From NCBI GenBank assembly GCA_902470095.1, contig CABRFG010000041.1:1-20786 (forward strand): 20,786 nt of DNA, in the 5' to 3' direction. The stretch's first letter is position 1. Each line of letters begins with the position of its first letter. The DNA is from an uncultured Collinsella sp. GTDB lineage: Bacteria > Actinomycetota > Coriobacteriia > Coriobacteriales > Coriobacteriaceae. Position numbers and translations under genes: made by a program. The notes beneath the pieces are model-generated. The model was not told where the DNA came from. It saw nothing but the letters and a program-made list of their open reading frames with translations, and did not search any database. Of this stretch, positions 13,845 through 20,661 are shown piece by piece.

Positions 13845-15068
13845 TTAGAAATCGATGTCGGTGTCGTAGTAGCAGGCCTTGAGGATCTTCTCGAAGTCGG
13901 CAGCCTTGGTCTCACGCGGGTTCTCGGGCGTGCAGGCGTCCTGCTCGGCGTTCGCGGCGATCTCGGGCAGCTTGGCGAGGAACTCCTCCTCGGAAACCAT
14001 CTGCGGGTTCTCGGCGTCGACCTTCACGCCACCATTCGCGTAATCCTTGATGGACTGCGGAATGTTGAGCTGGTCGTTGAGGTCGCGGATCTTCTGGACG
14101 AGCGCAGCGATGAGCTCCTCGTTGGTCTCGCCGGGAAGGTGCAGGATCTCCTTGGCCACGTAAGCGTAACGCTCGGCAGCACGGGGATCCTTGGAGTTCC
14201 ACTGGATGACCTTGCCCAGGTACATGGCGTTAGCGGCACCGTGGATGATGTGGCCGTTCTCGAAGGCAGCACCGGTCTTGTGAGCCATGGAGTGAACGAT
14301 GCCGAGCAGGCCCGAGGAGAAGGCGATACCGGCGATGCACTGAGCCTCGTGCATGTGCTGACGGGCCTCATGGTCGCCAGCATAGGACTTGGGCAGCCAC
14401 TCGACGATCTCGCGGATGCCGTGCAGAGCGTTGGCGTCGGTGAACATAGAGGCACAGGTGGAAACGTAGGCCTCCATGCAGTGGGTCAGAGCGTCCATGC
14501 CGGTGTGAGCGCACAGCTTGGCGGGCATGGTGTAGGTGAGCTCGGGGTCGACGATGGCGACATCAGGGGTGATGTTGAAGTCGGCCAGCGGGTACTTGAT
14601 GCCCTTGGCGTAGTCGGTAATGACGGAGAAGGCAGTGACCTCGGTAGCGGTGCCGGAGGTAGAGGAGATGGCGCAGAAGTGAGCCTTCTGACGCAGCTCG
14701 GGGAAGCTGAACGGCTGGATGATGTTATCGAAGGACTCCTCGGGATACTCGTAGAAGACCCACATGGCCTTAGCGGCATCGATGGGCGAGCCGCCGCCGA
14801 TGGCGATAATCCAGTCGGGCTCGAACTCGCGCATGGCCTCGGCGCCCTTCATGACCGTCTCGATGGACGGGTCGGACTCGACGCCCTCGAACAGCTTGAC
14901 CTCGAAACCGCCTTCCTTAAGGTCGGCCTCAACGTCCTGCAGGAACCCGCCGCGGCGCATAGAGCTGCCGCCAGAAACGATGATGGCCTTCTTGCCCTTG
15001 AGGTTCTTCACCTCGTGGCGAGCGCCCTCACCAAAGTACAGATCGCGAGGATTGGTAAAACGTCCCAT
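13845..15068 (-). CDS. Iron-containing alcohol dehydrogenase
   Basis: This 407-aa type III alcohol dehydrogenase should interconvert an alcohol and its aldehyde with NAD(P)H. The nucleotide-binding loop is WIIAIGGGSPIDAAKAMW (86-103) and the second signature AISSTSGTATEVTAF (133-147). Metal ligands fit Asp192 and His196 in GMDALTHCMEAYVS, and His259 and His273 in VHSMAHKTGAAFENGH, with the family's 14-residue spacing between the last two. The ATG at 15066-15068 has AGGAGG 7 bases upstream and begins at the conserved MGRFTNPRDLYFGEGA; in-frame sequence upstream is not conserved. A perfect inverted repeat lies 40 bases before the start. gldA lies downstream across a terminator. The substrate could be butanol, propanediol or ethanol, and the sequence does not decide. 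Confidence 0.93.
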   Translation of the reverse strand: MGRFTNPRDLYFGEGARHEVKNLKGKKAIIVSGGSSMRRGGFLQDVEADLKEGGFEVKLFEGVESDPSIETVMKGAEAMREFEPDWIIAIGGGSPIDAAKAMWVFYEYPEESFDNIIQPFSFPELRQKAHFCAISSTSGTATEVTAFSVITDYAKGIKYPLADFNITPDVAIVDPELTYTMPAKLCAHTGMDALTHCMEAYVSTCASMFTDANALHGIREIVEWLPKSYAGDHEARQHMHEAQCIAGIAFSSGLLGIVHSMAHKTGAAFENGHIIHGAANAMYLGKVIQWNSKDPRAAERYAYVAKEILHLPGETNEELIAALVQKIRDLNDQLNIPQSIKDYANGGVKVDAENPQMVSEEEFLAKLPEIAANAEQDACTPENPRETKAADFEKILKACYYDTDIDF

Positions 15069-15108
15069 ACTGTGCCTCCTAAACAAGCCCCTCTTAGACT
15101 TGCGTATA

Positions 15109-15135
15109 TAACGGAGCACCCAATTGGCTCCGTTA
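15109..15135 (-). promoter_or_regulatory. 9-bp inverted repeat in the iron-ADH leader
   Basis: TAACGGAGC (15109-15117) and GCTCCGTTA (15127-15135) are perfect complements with a 9-base spacer. It lies 40 bases upstream of the iron-ADH start, so it is either an operator at the promoter or a 5'-UTR hairpin. No regulator is indicated. Confidence 0.5.
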
Positions 15136-15568
15136 GGACCGGTTTGCGCGTTGCCGGCGATGACAATGCGCGATGTCTAAACGTCTCAACGCTCAGACAA
15201 ACACTATTTTACCGTTCTGGTTGGTCAGTTATTCACCTAAAGCCGCCAATGATGAAACGTTTTTTCTATCCCTGAAGACCCTTGTGCGGCATCCATACTC
15301 CCAAGCTGGGCAAACGTTTTATCAAGGTTGACTACATATCCCGGGCAGGACTGTGCCCCTCCAAAATATGCACCGTTCGCCGCCAAAAATCGACCGTTTG
15401 CGGCACCGTGATACCACTCGGTCGTCCAAGGTGCCGACATTTGTGCGACATCCGTCTTCGTGGTGCAAAGGTGCAAGTCCAAGTGCGGCACCCCCGTTGT
15501 GCCACATGCGGGTAAACTAGAACCTTATATAGAAACATTTGAACCCTAACCGCAGCAAAGGAGGCCCC
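15136..15568. other. Non-coding stretch between divergent genes
   Basis: About 430 bases separate the iron-ADH leader from the first TPR-like gene. I see no convincing gene. On the minus strand 15237-15491 is open (84 codons, GTG start) but lacks a ribosome site and recognisable motifs. The stretch holds short direct repeats: AAACGTTTT at about 15256 and 15312, and ACCGTTCGCCGC followed shortly by ACCGTTTGCGGC (about 15370-15400). It may contain a dispersed intergenic element. TATATA (about 15533-15538) is a weak -10 candidate for the downstream gene. Confidence 0.45.
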
Positions 15569-16645
15569 ATGGCATTCGATCCCATTCAAGAGGATTGCCA
15601 TCGCCTCGTTCTTGAGGCCTTGCGCCGCGACAATATCCCGCTCACCGACGCTGCCGCCGTAGAGCGTCTGATGGAACAATTCACCCGCAACCCCGCACCA
15701 CTCATCGTGCACGACCGCGACCGCGCCGGGCACCTCATTGCCAAGGTGGTCGAGGCTGTCGACTACCGCATTCCCTTTATCCCTGACGATACCCAGGCAG
15801 AGCAGGAAGAGGCAGCTGCCAAGAACATGCTCCGCGAGGCGGCCGCACTCGATCCGGCCAACTGGGACGCCCAGCGCATGCTGACGGCGCTCACAGCCGA
15901 ATCCAACGAGGAATACGTACAGTATCTGGTGTCCAAGTGCGACGAGGTGGAGCACGATCTGGCGCTCAAGATCGCCTCGGCGCAGGACCCCTACGAGCGT
16001 GAGGCCGCAGGCGACCTTATGCGCCGTCCCTACCTGCGCTGGCTTGCCGCCCTTGCGTCACGCGCCCTCATTAGCGGCCGCTATCGCATGTCGCTCGAAG
16101 CCGCAAATCGCAGCTTGGACTTTGCGCCCAACGACCCCGCCGGTATCCGCCACACCGCGATGCTCGCCATGGCAAAGCTCGAATACCCCGCCGAGGAGCT
16201 CAAGCGCTTTCGCTCCGCTCACTCCGTGCCGTACCTCGCGAATACCCCACTGCGCCGTCGTCCCAAGGACGCGGAGCGCGACTTGGACCCGTGGACGCTC
16301 ATCGCGCTGATGAGCGCTGCCTGGCGCGAGCTGGACTACGAGGGCGCCGAGCACTACTTGCGCATCCTTGCGCGCTCGTGCCCGCACGCAGCCGAGGCAC
16401 TCTATTTCCAAACCGAGTTTCCCGATGGCGTCTATGCCCGCGTCAACGTGGGTGCGGGCTCCACCGACGAGCTTGTCCTTGCGCTGTCCGAGGCGACGCC
16501 GGTACTGCAGGAGGGCCTGGGCGCCCCCGACAACGCCAGCTTTGCCGCCTGGGTCGCCACCAACGACATCGTACGCTCCCAGATCGACGAACGAATCCTG
16601 CGCGCGGCCGAGCAGGGGCTTCCATTTAAGGGAGGGGACCTCTAA
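15569..16645 (+). CDS. Helical TPR/ST7-like protein, first of a pair
   Basis: This 358-aa cytoplasmic protein has no signal peptide, membrane segment or enzyme motif. It is helical throughout. Residues about 152-205 (RRPYLRWLAALASRALISGRYRMSLEAANRSL, then DFAPNDPAGIRHTAMLAMAKLE) closely follow the TPR-type unit of ST7-like/SEC-C-associated proteins (TRPYMRA...L...GR...A......L.LNPNDNQG.R). A later segment, LDYEGAEHYLRILARSCPHAAEAL, looks like another repeat. Such domains serve as protein-interaction scaffolds. The ATG has AAAGGAGG 5 bases upstream. The stop overlaps the next ATG by one base (TAATG), so the two are translationally coupled. The next protein is a recognisable paralogue, suggesting a heteromeric complex. 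The function is unknown; MurT-GatD lies downstream on the same strand. Confidence 0.85.
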   Translation: MAFDPIQEDCHRLVLEALRRDNIPLTDAAAVERLMEQFTRNPAPLIVHDRDRAGHLIAKVVEAVDYRIPFIPDDTQAEQEEAAAKNMLREAAALDPANWDAQRMLTALTAESNEEYVQYLVSKCDEVEHDLALKIASAQDPYEREAAGDLMRRPYLRWLAALASRALISGRYRMSLEAANRSLDFAPNDPAGIRHTAMLAMAKLEYPAEELKRFRSAHSVPYLANTPLRRRPKDAERDLDPWTLIALMSAAWRELDYEGAEHYLRILARSCPHAAEALYFQTEFPDGVYARVNVGAGSTDELVLALSEATPVLQEGLGAPDNASFAAWVATNDIVRSQIDERILRAAEQGLPFKGGDL

Positions 16646-17688
16646 TGGATCCGAGCGTCTACATCCCCGCCTACCTGGAGCGCACCTATCTGGCGTCGCA
16701 CCCCGAGCTCACCGATGCAGCACGCGAGCTTGTCCATAACGACATTAGCGCGAATCCCCAAAAGTATGCGCAGTCCGAGCATGCCCAGGCGCTGCTGTCC
16801 TACGCCGGTGTTCATCGCCACCTGCTCGACGAGCTCCATCGCATCGAGGACATGGGCAGCGACGAGGAGTTCGAGCAGACGCGCAATCGCCTGTTCGACG
16901 ACATGCGCGATGAGCTGCTCAAGATCGTCCGCATCGATGCGTATGTCCTCGACGCGCAGCTGCTCGCCATCATCCTGGCCGACACGCCCGTTGACGCCTG
17001 CCTGGGCGACCTGATGAAGCTCGAGGCGACCACGGCCGATTACCTGCAGCAAAGCGTGCCCGGGTTCGATATGGAGGCCCCACACTACTGGGCCAATAAT
17101 GTTTTGGCCGACGGTGTCACCGCAGCAGACCTTACCGTGAGCGAGCCGACTCTTATCGGGTGGCTTCACACACTCGAGGCCATCTCGCAGCTGTGCATGG
17201 CGAGCGCTCGTTACCGTGCTGCCGCCAACTACGCCCGCCGCGTCCTTAAGGCGGAAGGCTACCCCACCCGAGCCGCAGGCACCGTGTTGCTCGCCCTCGC
17301 TCGTCTGGAAGACCAGGACGGCTTTTTTGCCCTGGCCCACCAGCTCGAGGAAGAGATCGGGGCTGACGCGCTCGAGAACTCTCCTTGGTATCTGCTCGCC
17401 CGCACGATTCTGCTATTCAAAACAAACAAGATGCGCCCGGCGACACGCGCGCTGCGTGAGTTTGCCAACCGCTGCGAGGGCGGCGCGTTCTTCTTGCTGA
17501 ACCCCATGTACCAGACGCCGTACCTTCCCTGCCGACCCGAGCCGCGCGACCCCTGGGATCTCTCGCACCAGGCGGTTTGGGAAGCCGACGGCATCATCTC
17601 GGATACCCCCGACTTTGCCCCCTGGGCCAATGCCTGCGAAGACGTTTCGCAGCTTGCCCAGGAGTTTGCGCGCCGCTACGGCTTTTAA
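16645..17688 (+). CDS. Helical TPR/ST7-like protein, second of a pair
   Basis: This 347-aa soluble protein is a distant paralogue of the preceding gene product. Its RIDAYVLDAQLLAIILADT aligns with ALDPANWDAQRMLTALTAE there. Its TLEAISQLCMASARYRAAANYARRVL (177-201) aligns with the TPR-type unit of the partner. The C-terminal FLLNPMYQTPYLPCRPEPRD and the WANACED segment resemble the closing part of ST7-like domains (NPHVPAYL...W...PGALEWL), which the partner keeps less clearly. The ATG overlaps the upstream stop by one base, with GGGAGGGG 8 bases before it inside the upstream gene. It ends 45 bases before the MurT-GatD start, with no terminator between, so all three may form one operon. I infer a scaffold or adaptor role. 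Confidence 0.85.
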   Translation: MDPSVYIPAYLERTYLASHPELTDAARELVHNDISANPQKYAQSEHAQALLSYAGVHRHLLDELHRIEDMGSDEEFEQTRNRLFDDMRDELLKIVRIDAYVLDAQLLAIILADTPVDACLGDLMKLEATTADYLQQSVPGFDMEAPHYWANNVLADGVTAADLTVSEPTLIGWLHTLEAISQLCMASARYRAAANYARRVLKAEGYPTRAAGTVLLALARLEDQDGFFALAHQLEEEIGADALENSPWYLLARTILLFKTNKMRPATRALREFANRCEGGAFFLLNPMYQTPYLPCRPEPRDPWDLSHQAVWEADGIISDTPDFAPWANACEDVSQLAQEFARRYGF

Positions 17689-17733
17689 CGGCGCAAACGC
17701 CACGGCCATGTCATTCACGTTAGGAACGGCTTC

Positions 17734-19908
17734 ATGAACTTCCGCTCATCTCTCGCCTGCACCTCGAGCGATATCGCCCGCTGGGGGCTGCGCTCCATCC
17801 TTAAGCGCCAGGGCGGCGTACTCCCCGGCCGCATCGCCATGAAGATCGACCCCGAGCTGCTGAGCGACCTCGCCGGCCTTGTCGACCGCAGCGTGGTGGT
17901 CACCGGCACTAATGGCAAGACCACCACCTCCAACCTCATCGCCGACGCCGTTGCTGCCAGCGGTGCTACCGTGGTATGCAACCGCGCCGGCAACAACATG
18001 GAGCCGGGCGTAGTGGGCGCACTGCTCGAGGCGCGCAGCGGCCTCAAGCGAGCCGGCGGCAAGCGCGTGGGCGTTTTTGAATGCGACGAGCTCTACACCG
18101 TGCGCGTCCTGCCCAAGCTCAAGCCGACGTACTTCGTGCTGCTCAACCTGTTCCGTGACCAGCTGGATCGCTATGGCGAGATCGATCACACCCAGGAGGT
18201 CATCGCCCACGCGTTGGAGCTTTCGCCGGCAACGACGCTCATCTACAACGCCGACGACCCGCTGTGTGCCTCGATTGCCGCGCGCGTTCCCAATGCAAGC
18301 ATCGCCTTTGGCATCGACGGCGCCACCGACACCGAGTCCGACCGTATTAGCGACTCGCGCTTTTGCTCACAGTGCAACGCGCCGCTGGAGTATGACTACG
18401 TGCAATACGGCCAGCTCGGCGCCTACCATTGCCCCTCGTGCGGCTGGGCCCGCCCTGCGCTTGTCCGTCGCGTGACGGGCGTGGAGCTCGGCTGCGACGG
18501 CTACGGCTTTGACCTGATCTTTGGATCTGCGCCCGACGCGGCTGCCGCACACATCGCCACACGCTACAACGGCCTGTACATGGTCTATAACGTTGCCGCC
18601 GCCTTCTTTGCCGCGCACGAGTTGGGCGTGGACACGGCGCTTCTACAGCCTACGCTCGATGCCTATGTGCCCGCCGGTGGTCGTATGGGGCGCTGGGATA
18701 TCGCCGGCCGCACCGTCGAGGCAAACCTGGCCAAGAATCCCGTGGGCTTCGATCGACAGATCCAATCCATTAAGACGGCGGGCGGCAGACTCTGCGCTTT
18801 CTTCCTTAACGACAACGACGCCGACGGACACGATGTATCGTGGATCTACGACGTCGACTTTGAGCGCATCGCCGACACGCCGGGTCTTGTCGCCTTTGCC
18901 GGAGGCACGCGCGCGCACGACATGCAGGTGCGTCTCAAGTACGCCGGCATCGATGCCGCAATTATCTCGGACGTCGCGCAGGCAATTGGCGCCGTGGCAG
19001 ACGAGGCCGCCAATGACACCTTCTACGCCGTCGCCAACTACACGGCCTTCCCGCCGCTGGTCAAGGAGCTCGACGGGCTGAAAGGCTCCACCGCCGACGC
19101 TGTTGCCGGGCGCGCCGTAGTCCGTGCCGACGGCAGCGCTCTTCCTGTCGGTATCGCGCCAGTCGAGCTTTCGCGCCCGCTGCGCATCGTCTACCTGTAT
19201 CCCGATGCCCTTAACCTCTACGGCGACGGCGGCAACGTCATCGCCCTCGAGCGCCGCTGCGCCTGGCGTGGCATTCCCGTGCGTGTAGACGAGGTCCGTA
19301 TGGGCGAAACGCTTGATTTGACCGATGCCGATATCGTCATGATGGGTGGCGGCTCCGACCGCGACCAGCTAGCCGTGGCACACGAGCTGCTCGCTCAAAA
19401 AGACAAGGTCGCATCCTATGTTGAGGACGGCGGTTCGCTGCTTGCCATCTGTGGCAGCTATCAGCTGCTCGGCCGTTCATACTATATGGGTGAGAATCGC
19501 ATCGAGGGTCTGGGGGTCATTGCCGCCGAAACCGTACGCGGCTCCGACCGCCTGATCGGCAACGTAGCCGTCAAAACCGATCTGGCACCCGAGCCCTTTG
19601 TGGGATTCGAGAACCACGGCGGCCGCACGCTTTTGGACGCCGATGCCACGCCGCTCGGAACGTCCGTCGTCACGGGCACCGGCAACAACGGCGACGATGG
19701 CTTTGAGGGTCTCATCTACAAGGGCGTCATCGGCACGTACCTGCATGGCCCGGCGCTGCCCAAAAACCCCGAACTCGCCGACTGGCTGATCGCGCACGCC
19801 CTCGAGCGGCGCGGCGACGCACAGGCCAACGCTCTGCTGCCGCTCAAGCCCCTCGACGACACCTACGAGCACGCCGCCCACGACGCTGCCATGAAGCTCC
19901 TCCCCTAA
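17734..19908 (+). CDS. MurT-GatD fusion, lipid II isoglutaminyl synthase
   Basis: MurT and GatD together amidate the alpha-carboxyl of D-Glu in lipid II to D-isoglutamine, using ATP and glutamine, at the cytoplasmic face of the membrane. Here one 724-aa chain carries both. The MurT part has the Mur-ligase P-loop VVVTGTNGKTTTSNLIADA (54-72), a four-cysteine zinc ribbon inserted in the ligase (Cys211, 214, 233, 236: CSQC...CPSC), and the C-terminal DUF1727 domain with KNPVGFDRQIQSI and NDNDADGHDVSWIYDVDFE, which supplies the catalytic Asp. A linker of about 30 residues leads at about 481 into GatD (LRIVYLYPDALNLYGDGGNV), with nucleophile Cys573 in LLAICGSYQLLG and His671 in GTYLHGPALP. The ATG has AGGA about 9 bases upstream and gives the usual MurT start. 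No internal stop or frameshift is seen. Confidence 0.95.
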   Translation: MNFRSSLACTSSDIARWGLRSILKRQGGVLPGRIAMKIDPELLSDLAGLVDRSVVVTGTNGKTTTSNLIADAVAASGATVVCNRAGNNMEPGVVGALLEARSGLKRAGGKRVGVFECDELYTVRVLPKLKPTYFVLLNLFRDQLDRYGEIDHTQEVIAHALELSPATTLIYNADDPLCASIAARVPNASIAFGIDGATDTESDRISDSRFCSQCNAPLEYDYVQYGQLGAYHCPSCGWARPALVRRVTGVELGCDGYGFDLIFGSAPDAAAAHIATRYNGLYMVYNVAAAFFAAHELGVDTALLQPTLDAYVPAGGRMGRWDIAGRTVEANLAKNPVGFDRQIQSIKTAGGRLCAFFLNDNDADGHDVSWIYDVDFERIADTPGLVAFAGGTRAHDMQVRLKYAGIDAAIISDVAQAIGAVADEAANDTFYAVANYTAFPPLVKELDGLKGSTADAVAGRAVVRADGSALPVGIAPVELSRPLRIVYLYPDALNLYGDGGNVIALERRCAWRGIPVRVDEVRMGETLDLTDADIVMMGGGSDRDQLAVAHELLAQKDKVASYVEDGGSLLAICGSYQLLGRSYYMGENRIEGLGVIAAETVRGSDRLIGNVAVKTDLAPEPFVGFENHGGRTLLDADATPLGTSVVTGTGNNGDDGFEGLIYKGVIGTYLHGPALPKNPELADWLIAHALERRGDAQANALLPLKPLDDTYEHAAHDAAMKLLP

Positions 19909-19914
19909 CACCCC

Positions 19915-19953
19915 ACCACCACAAAGGGGACAGGCACCTTTGTGGGTGGTTTT
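19915..19953 (+). terminator. Terminator of murT-gatD
   Basis: ACCACCACAAAGG (19915-19927) pairs with CCTTTGTGGGTGGT (19937-19950) with one bulged G and a 9-base loop, then UUUU (19950-19953). It starts 7 bases past the stop codon. The loop sequence GGACAGGCA and stem look like a recurring terminator type. Confidence 0.88.
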
Positions 19954-19972
19954 GCTCCGTCCCAGCGTTTGC

Positions 19973-20105
19973 CTCAATCTGTAACATCTAGACCGTTAAA
20001 AGTCGTCTTACTGTTACAGAATGAGATGTTCGTCCCGACGTCTGCCTTTTGTCTCGATCTGTAACACATAGAGCCGATTTGCCCGCCCAGATGTTTCAGA
20101 TTGAG
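19973..20105. repeat. Four 14-bp boxes in alternating orientation
   Basis: Boxes: CTCAATCTGTAACA (+, 19973-19986), CTCATTCTGTAACA (-, 20012-20025), CTCGATCTGTAACA (+, 20053-20066), CTCAATCTGAAACA (-, 20092-20105). They form two dyads, each with exactly 25 bases between boxes, and the dyads are offset by exactly 80 bases. Spacers are not alike. The array fills the gap between the murT-gatD terminator and tRNA-Glu. Function is unknown. Confidence 0.85.
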
Positions 20106-20188
20106 ATATTTGAAGATCAGGATAGAGAGTCAGCTCCTGTGTGGTGGTTTTCCAGTTTGCCAACGATATACGCGCCGGCAAAAAAGTC

Positions 20189-20197
20189 TGCTATACT
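20189..20197 (+). promoter_or_regulatory. Extended -10 promoter of tRNA-Glu
   Basis: TGCTATACT is an extended -10 (TGnTATACT), ending 10 bases before the mature tRNA start. No good -35 is seen at 17 bases, which is common with extended -10 sites. Confidence 0.65.
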
Positions 20198-20207
20198 CTT
20201 CCCCGCT

Positions 20208-20284
20208 GTCCCCATCGTCTAGCGGCCAAGGACGCCACCCTTTCAAGGTGGATATCGCGGGTTCGAATCCCGCTGGGGGCACCA
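20208..20284 (+). tRNA. tRNA-Glu (anticodon UUC), CCA encoded
   Basis: The cloverleaf is complete. The acceptor GTCCCCA pairs with TGGGGGC (one G-U). The D arm is GTCTAGCGGCCAAGGAC. The anticodon arm is CCACC-CTTTCAA-GGTGG with anticodon TTC, the T arm GCGGG-TTCGAAT-CCCGC, and ACCA is encoded. The layout matches bacterial tRNA-Glu closely. It is followed by an intrinsic terminator, so it is transcribed alone. The 3' 18 bases recur 189 bases downstream. Confidence 0.97.
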
Positions 20285-20358
20285 CAGAATCTGAGAAGCC
20301 CGTTACCAATTCGATAGCGGGCTTTTTGCTACCCATGCGCCGGGATTCGAACCCGACA
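20267..20358 (+). repeat. Copy 1 of a diverged 189-bp-period duplication
   Basis: This segment holds the last 18 bases of tRNA-Glu, the terminator and a 17-mer CGCCGGGATTCGAACCC (20338-20354). It aligns without gaps to 20456-20547, every landmark being offset by exactly 189 bases. The 17-mer contains the reverse complement of the tRNA's T-arm, GGGTTCGAATCCCG. Confidence 0.85.
20295..20327 (+). terminator. Terminator of tRNA-Glu
   Basis: AAGCCCGTTA (20296-20305) pairs with TAGCGGGCTT (20315-20324) through one G-U pair and is followed by U residues to 20327. It lies 11 bases past the CCA end. Confidence 0.9.
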
Positions 20359-20455
20359 GGGTGCGGAGCTGAGGAAACGCGCAAGCGTTTTCCAGCGTAG
20401 CACGCAAGGAGCGAAGCGACGCGGCGAAAGCGGGCGGCGTCAGCCGCACGCGGAC
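20355..20455. other. GC-rich, hairpin-rich segment between duplicate copies
   Basis: About 100 bases of unusual composition contain short stems closed by tetraloops: AAACGC-GCAA-GCGTTT (about 20377-20392), GC-GAAA-GC (about 20423-20430), and GCGGC-GTCA-GCCGC (about 20435-20448). It occupies the place where a second tRNA-Glu body would be. It could be a structured RNA remnant or imported filler; no gene is supported. Confidence 0.45.
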
Positions 20456-20547
20456 ATCCCGCTGGGGGCACCATTTAAATCGAGAAGCCCGTTGCCCTCG
20501 CGGCGACGGGCTTTTTTCTTCCCCAACGCCGGGATTCGAACCCCGAG
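20456..20547 (+). repeat. Copy 2 of the 189-bp-period duplication, with truncated tRNA end
   Basis: It starts with ATCCCGCTGGGGGCACCA (20456-20473), identical to the 3' end of tRNA-Glu. It continues with a homologous terminator and the identical 17-mer CGCCGGGATTCGAACCC (20527-20543). The tRNA body upstream is missing, so it is a relic rather than a second tRNA gene. Confidence 0.87.
20485..20517 (+). terminator. Second copy of the tRNA-Glu terminator
   Basis: AAGCCCGTTGCC (20485-20496) pairs over 12 positions with GGCGACGGGCTT (20502-20513) around a 5-base loop, followed by U residues to 20517. It is homologous to the terminator at 20295-20327, with compensating base-pair changes. Confidence 0.9.
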
Positions 20548-20605
20548 GGCATTAAATCACACTGTCGTCCAAGGGCCTGTGGGCAAAAAATAGCAAATAT
20601 GAGTA

Positions 20606-20626
20606 CTGTTACTTTTTTAGTAACAG
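20606..20626. repeat. 8-bp perfect hairpin with T5 loop
   Basis: CTGTTACT and AGTAACAG flank TTTTT. It stands in AT-rich sequence just before a terminator. It may be an operator or part of a short transcript. Confidence 0.6.
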
Positions 20627-20639
20627 CGATTTTGAATTA

Positions 20640-20661
20640 AAAAGGCCAGTCTTGGCCTTTT
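20640..20661. terminator. Bidirectional intrinsic terminator
   Basis: AAAAGGCCA (20640-20648) pairs with TGGCCTTTT (20653-20661) around GTCT. A-rich and T-rich flanks allow termination on either strand. No gene ends next to it, so it may close an unrecognised short transcript or a gene beyond the window. Confidence 0.75.

Noticed and set aside
14139..15275. 378-codon plus-strand open frame opposite the iron-ADH
   Set aside because: Shadow of the alcohol dehydrogenase, with repetitive Gly/Asp/Val/Leu composition and no ribosome site.
15237..15491. 84-codon minus-strand gene
   Set aside because: GTG start without a ribosome site, no recognisable motif, and located in a repeat-like intergenic stretch.
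19973..20105. CRISPR array
   Set aside because: Only four 14-bp boxes, alternating in orientation and diverged, with no cas genes in the window.
20397..20473. A second tRNA-Glu gene
   Set aside because: Only the last 18 bases match; the D, anticodon and T arms are missing, so it is a relic.
20130..20474. Minus-strand open frame containing VPPAGFEPAISTLKG
   Set aside because: This is the well-known artefact made by translating the antisense of a tRNA T-arm and anticodon arm; it overlaps tRNA-Glu.
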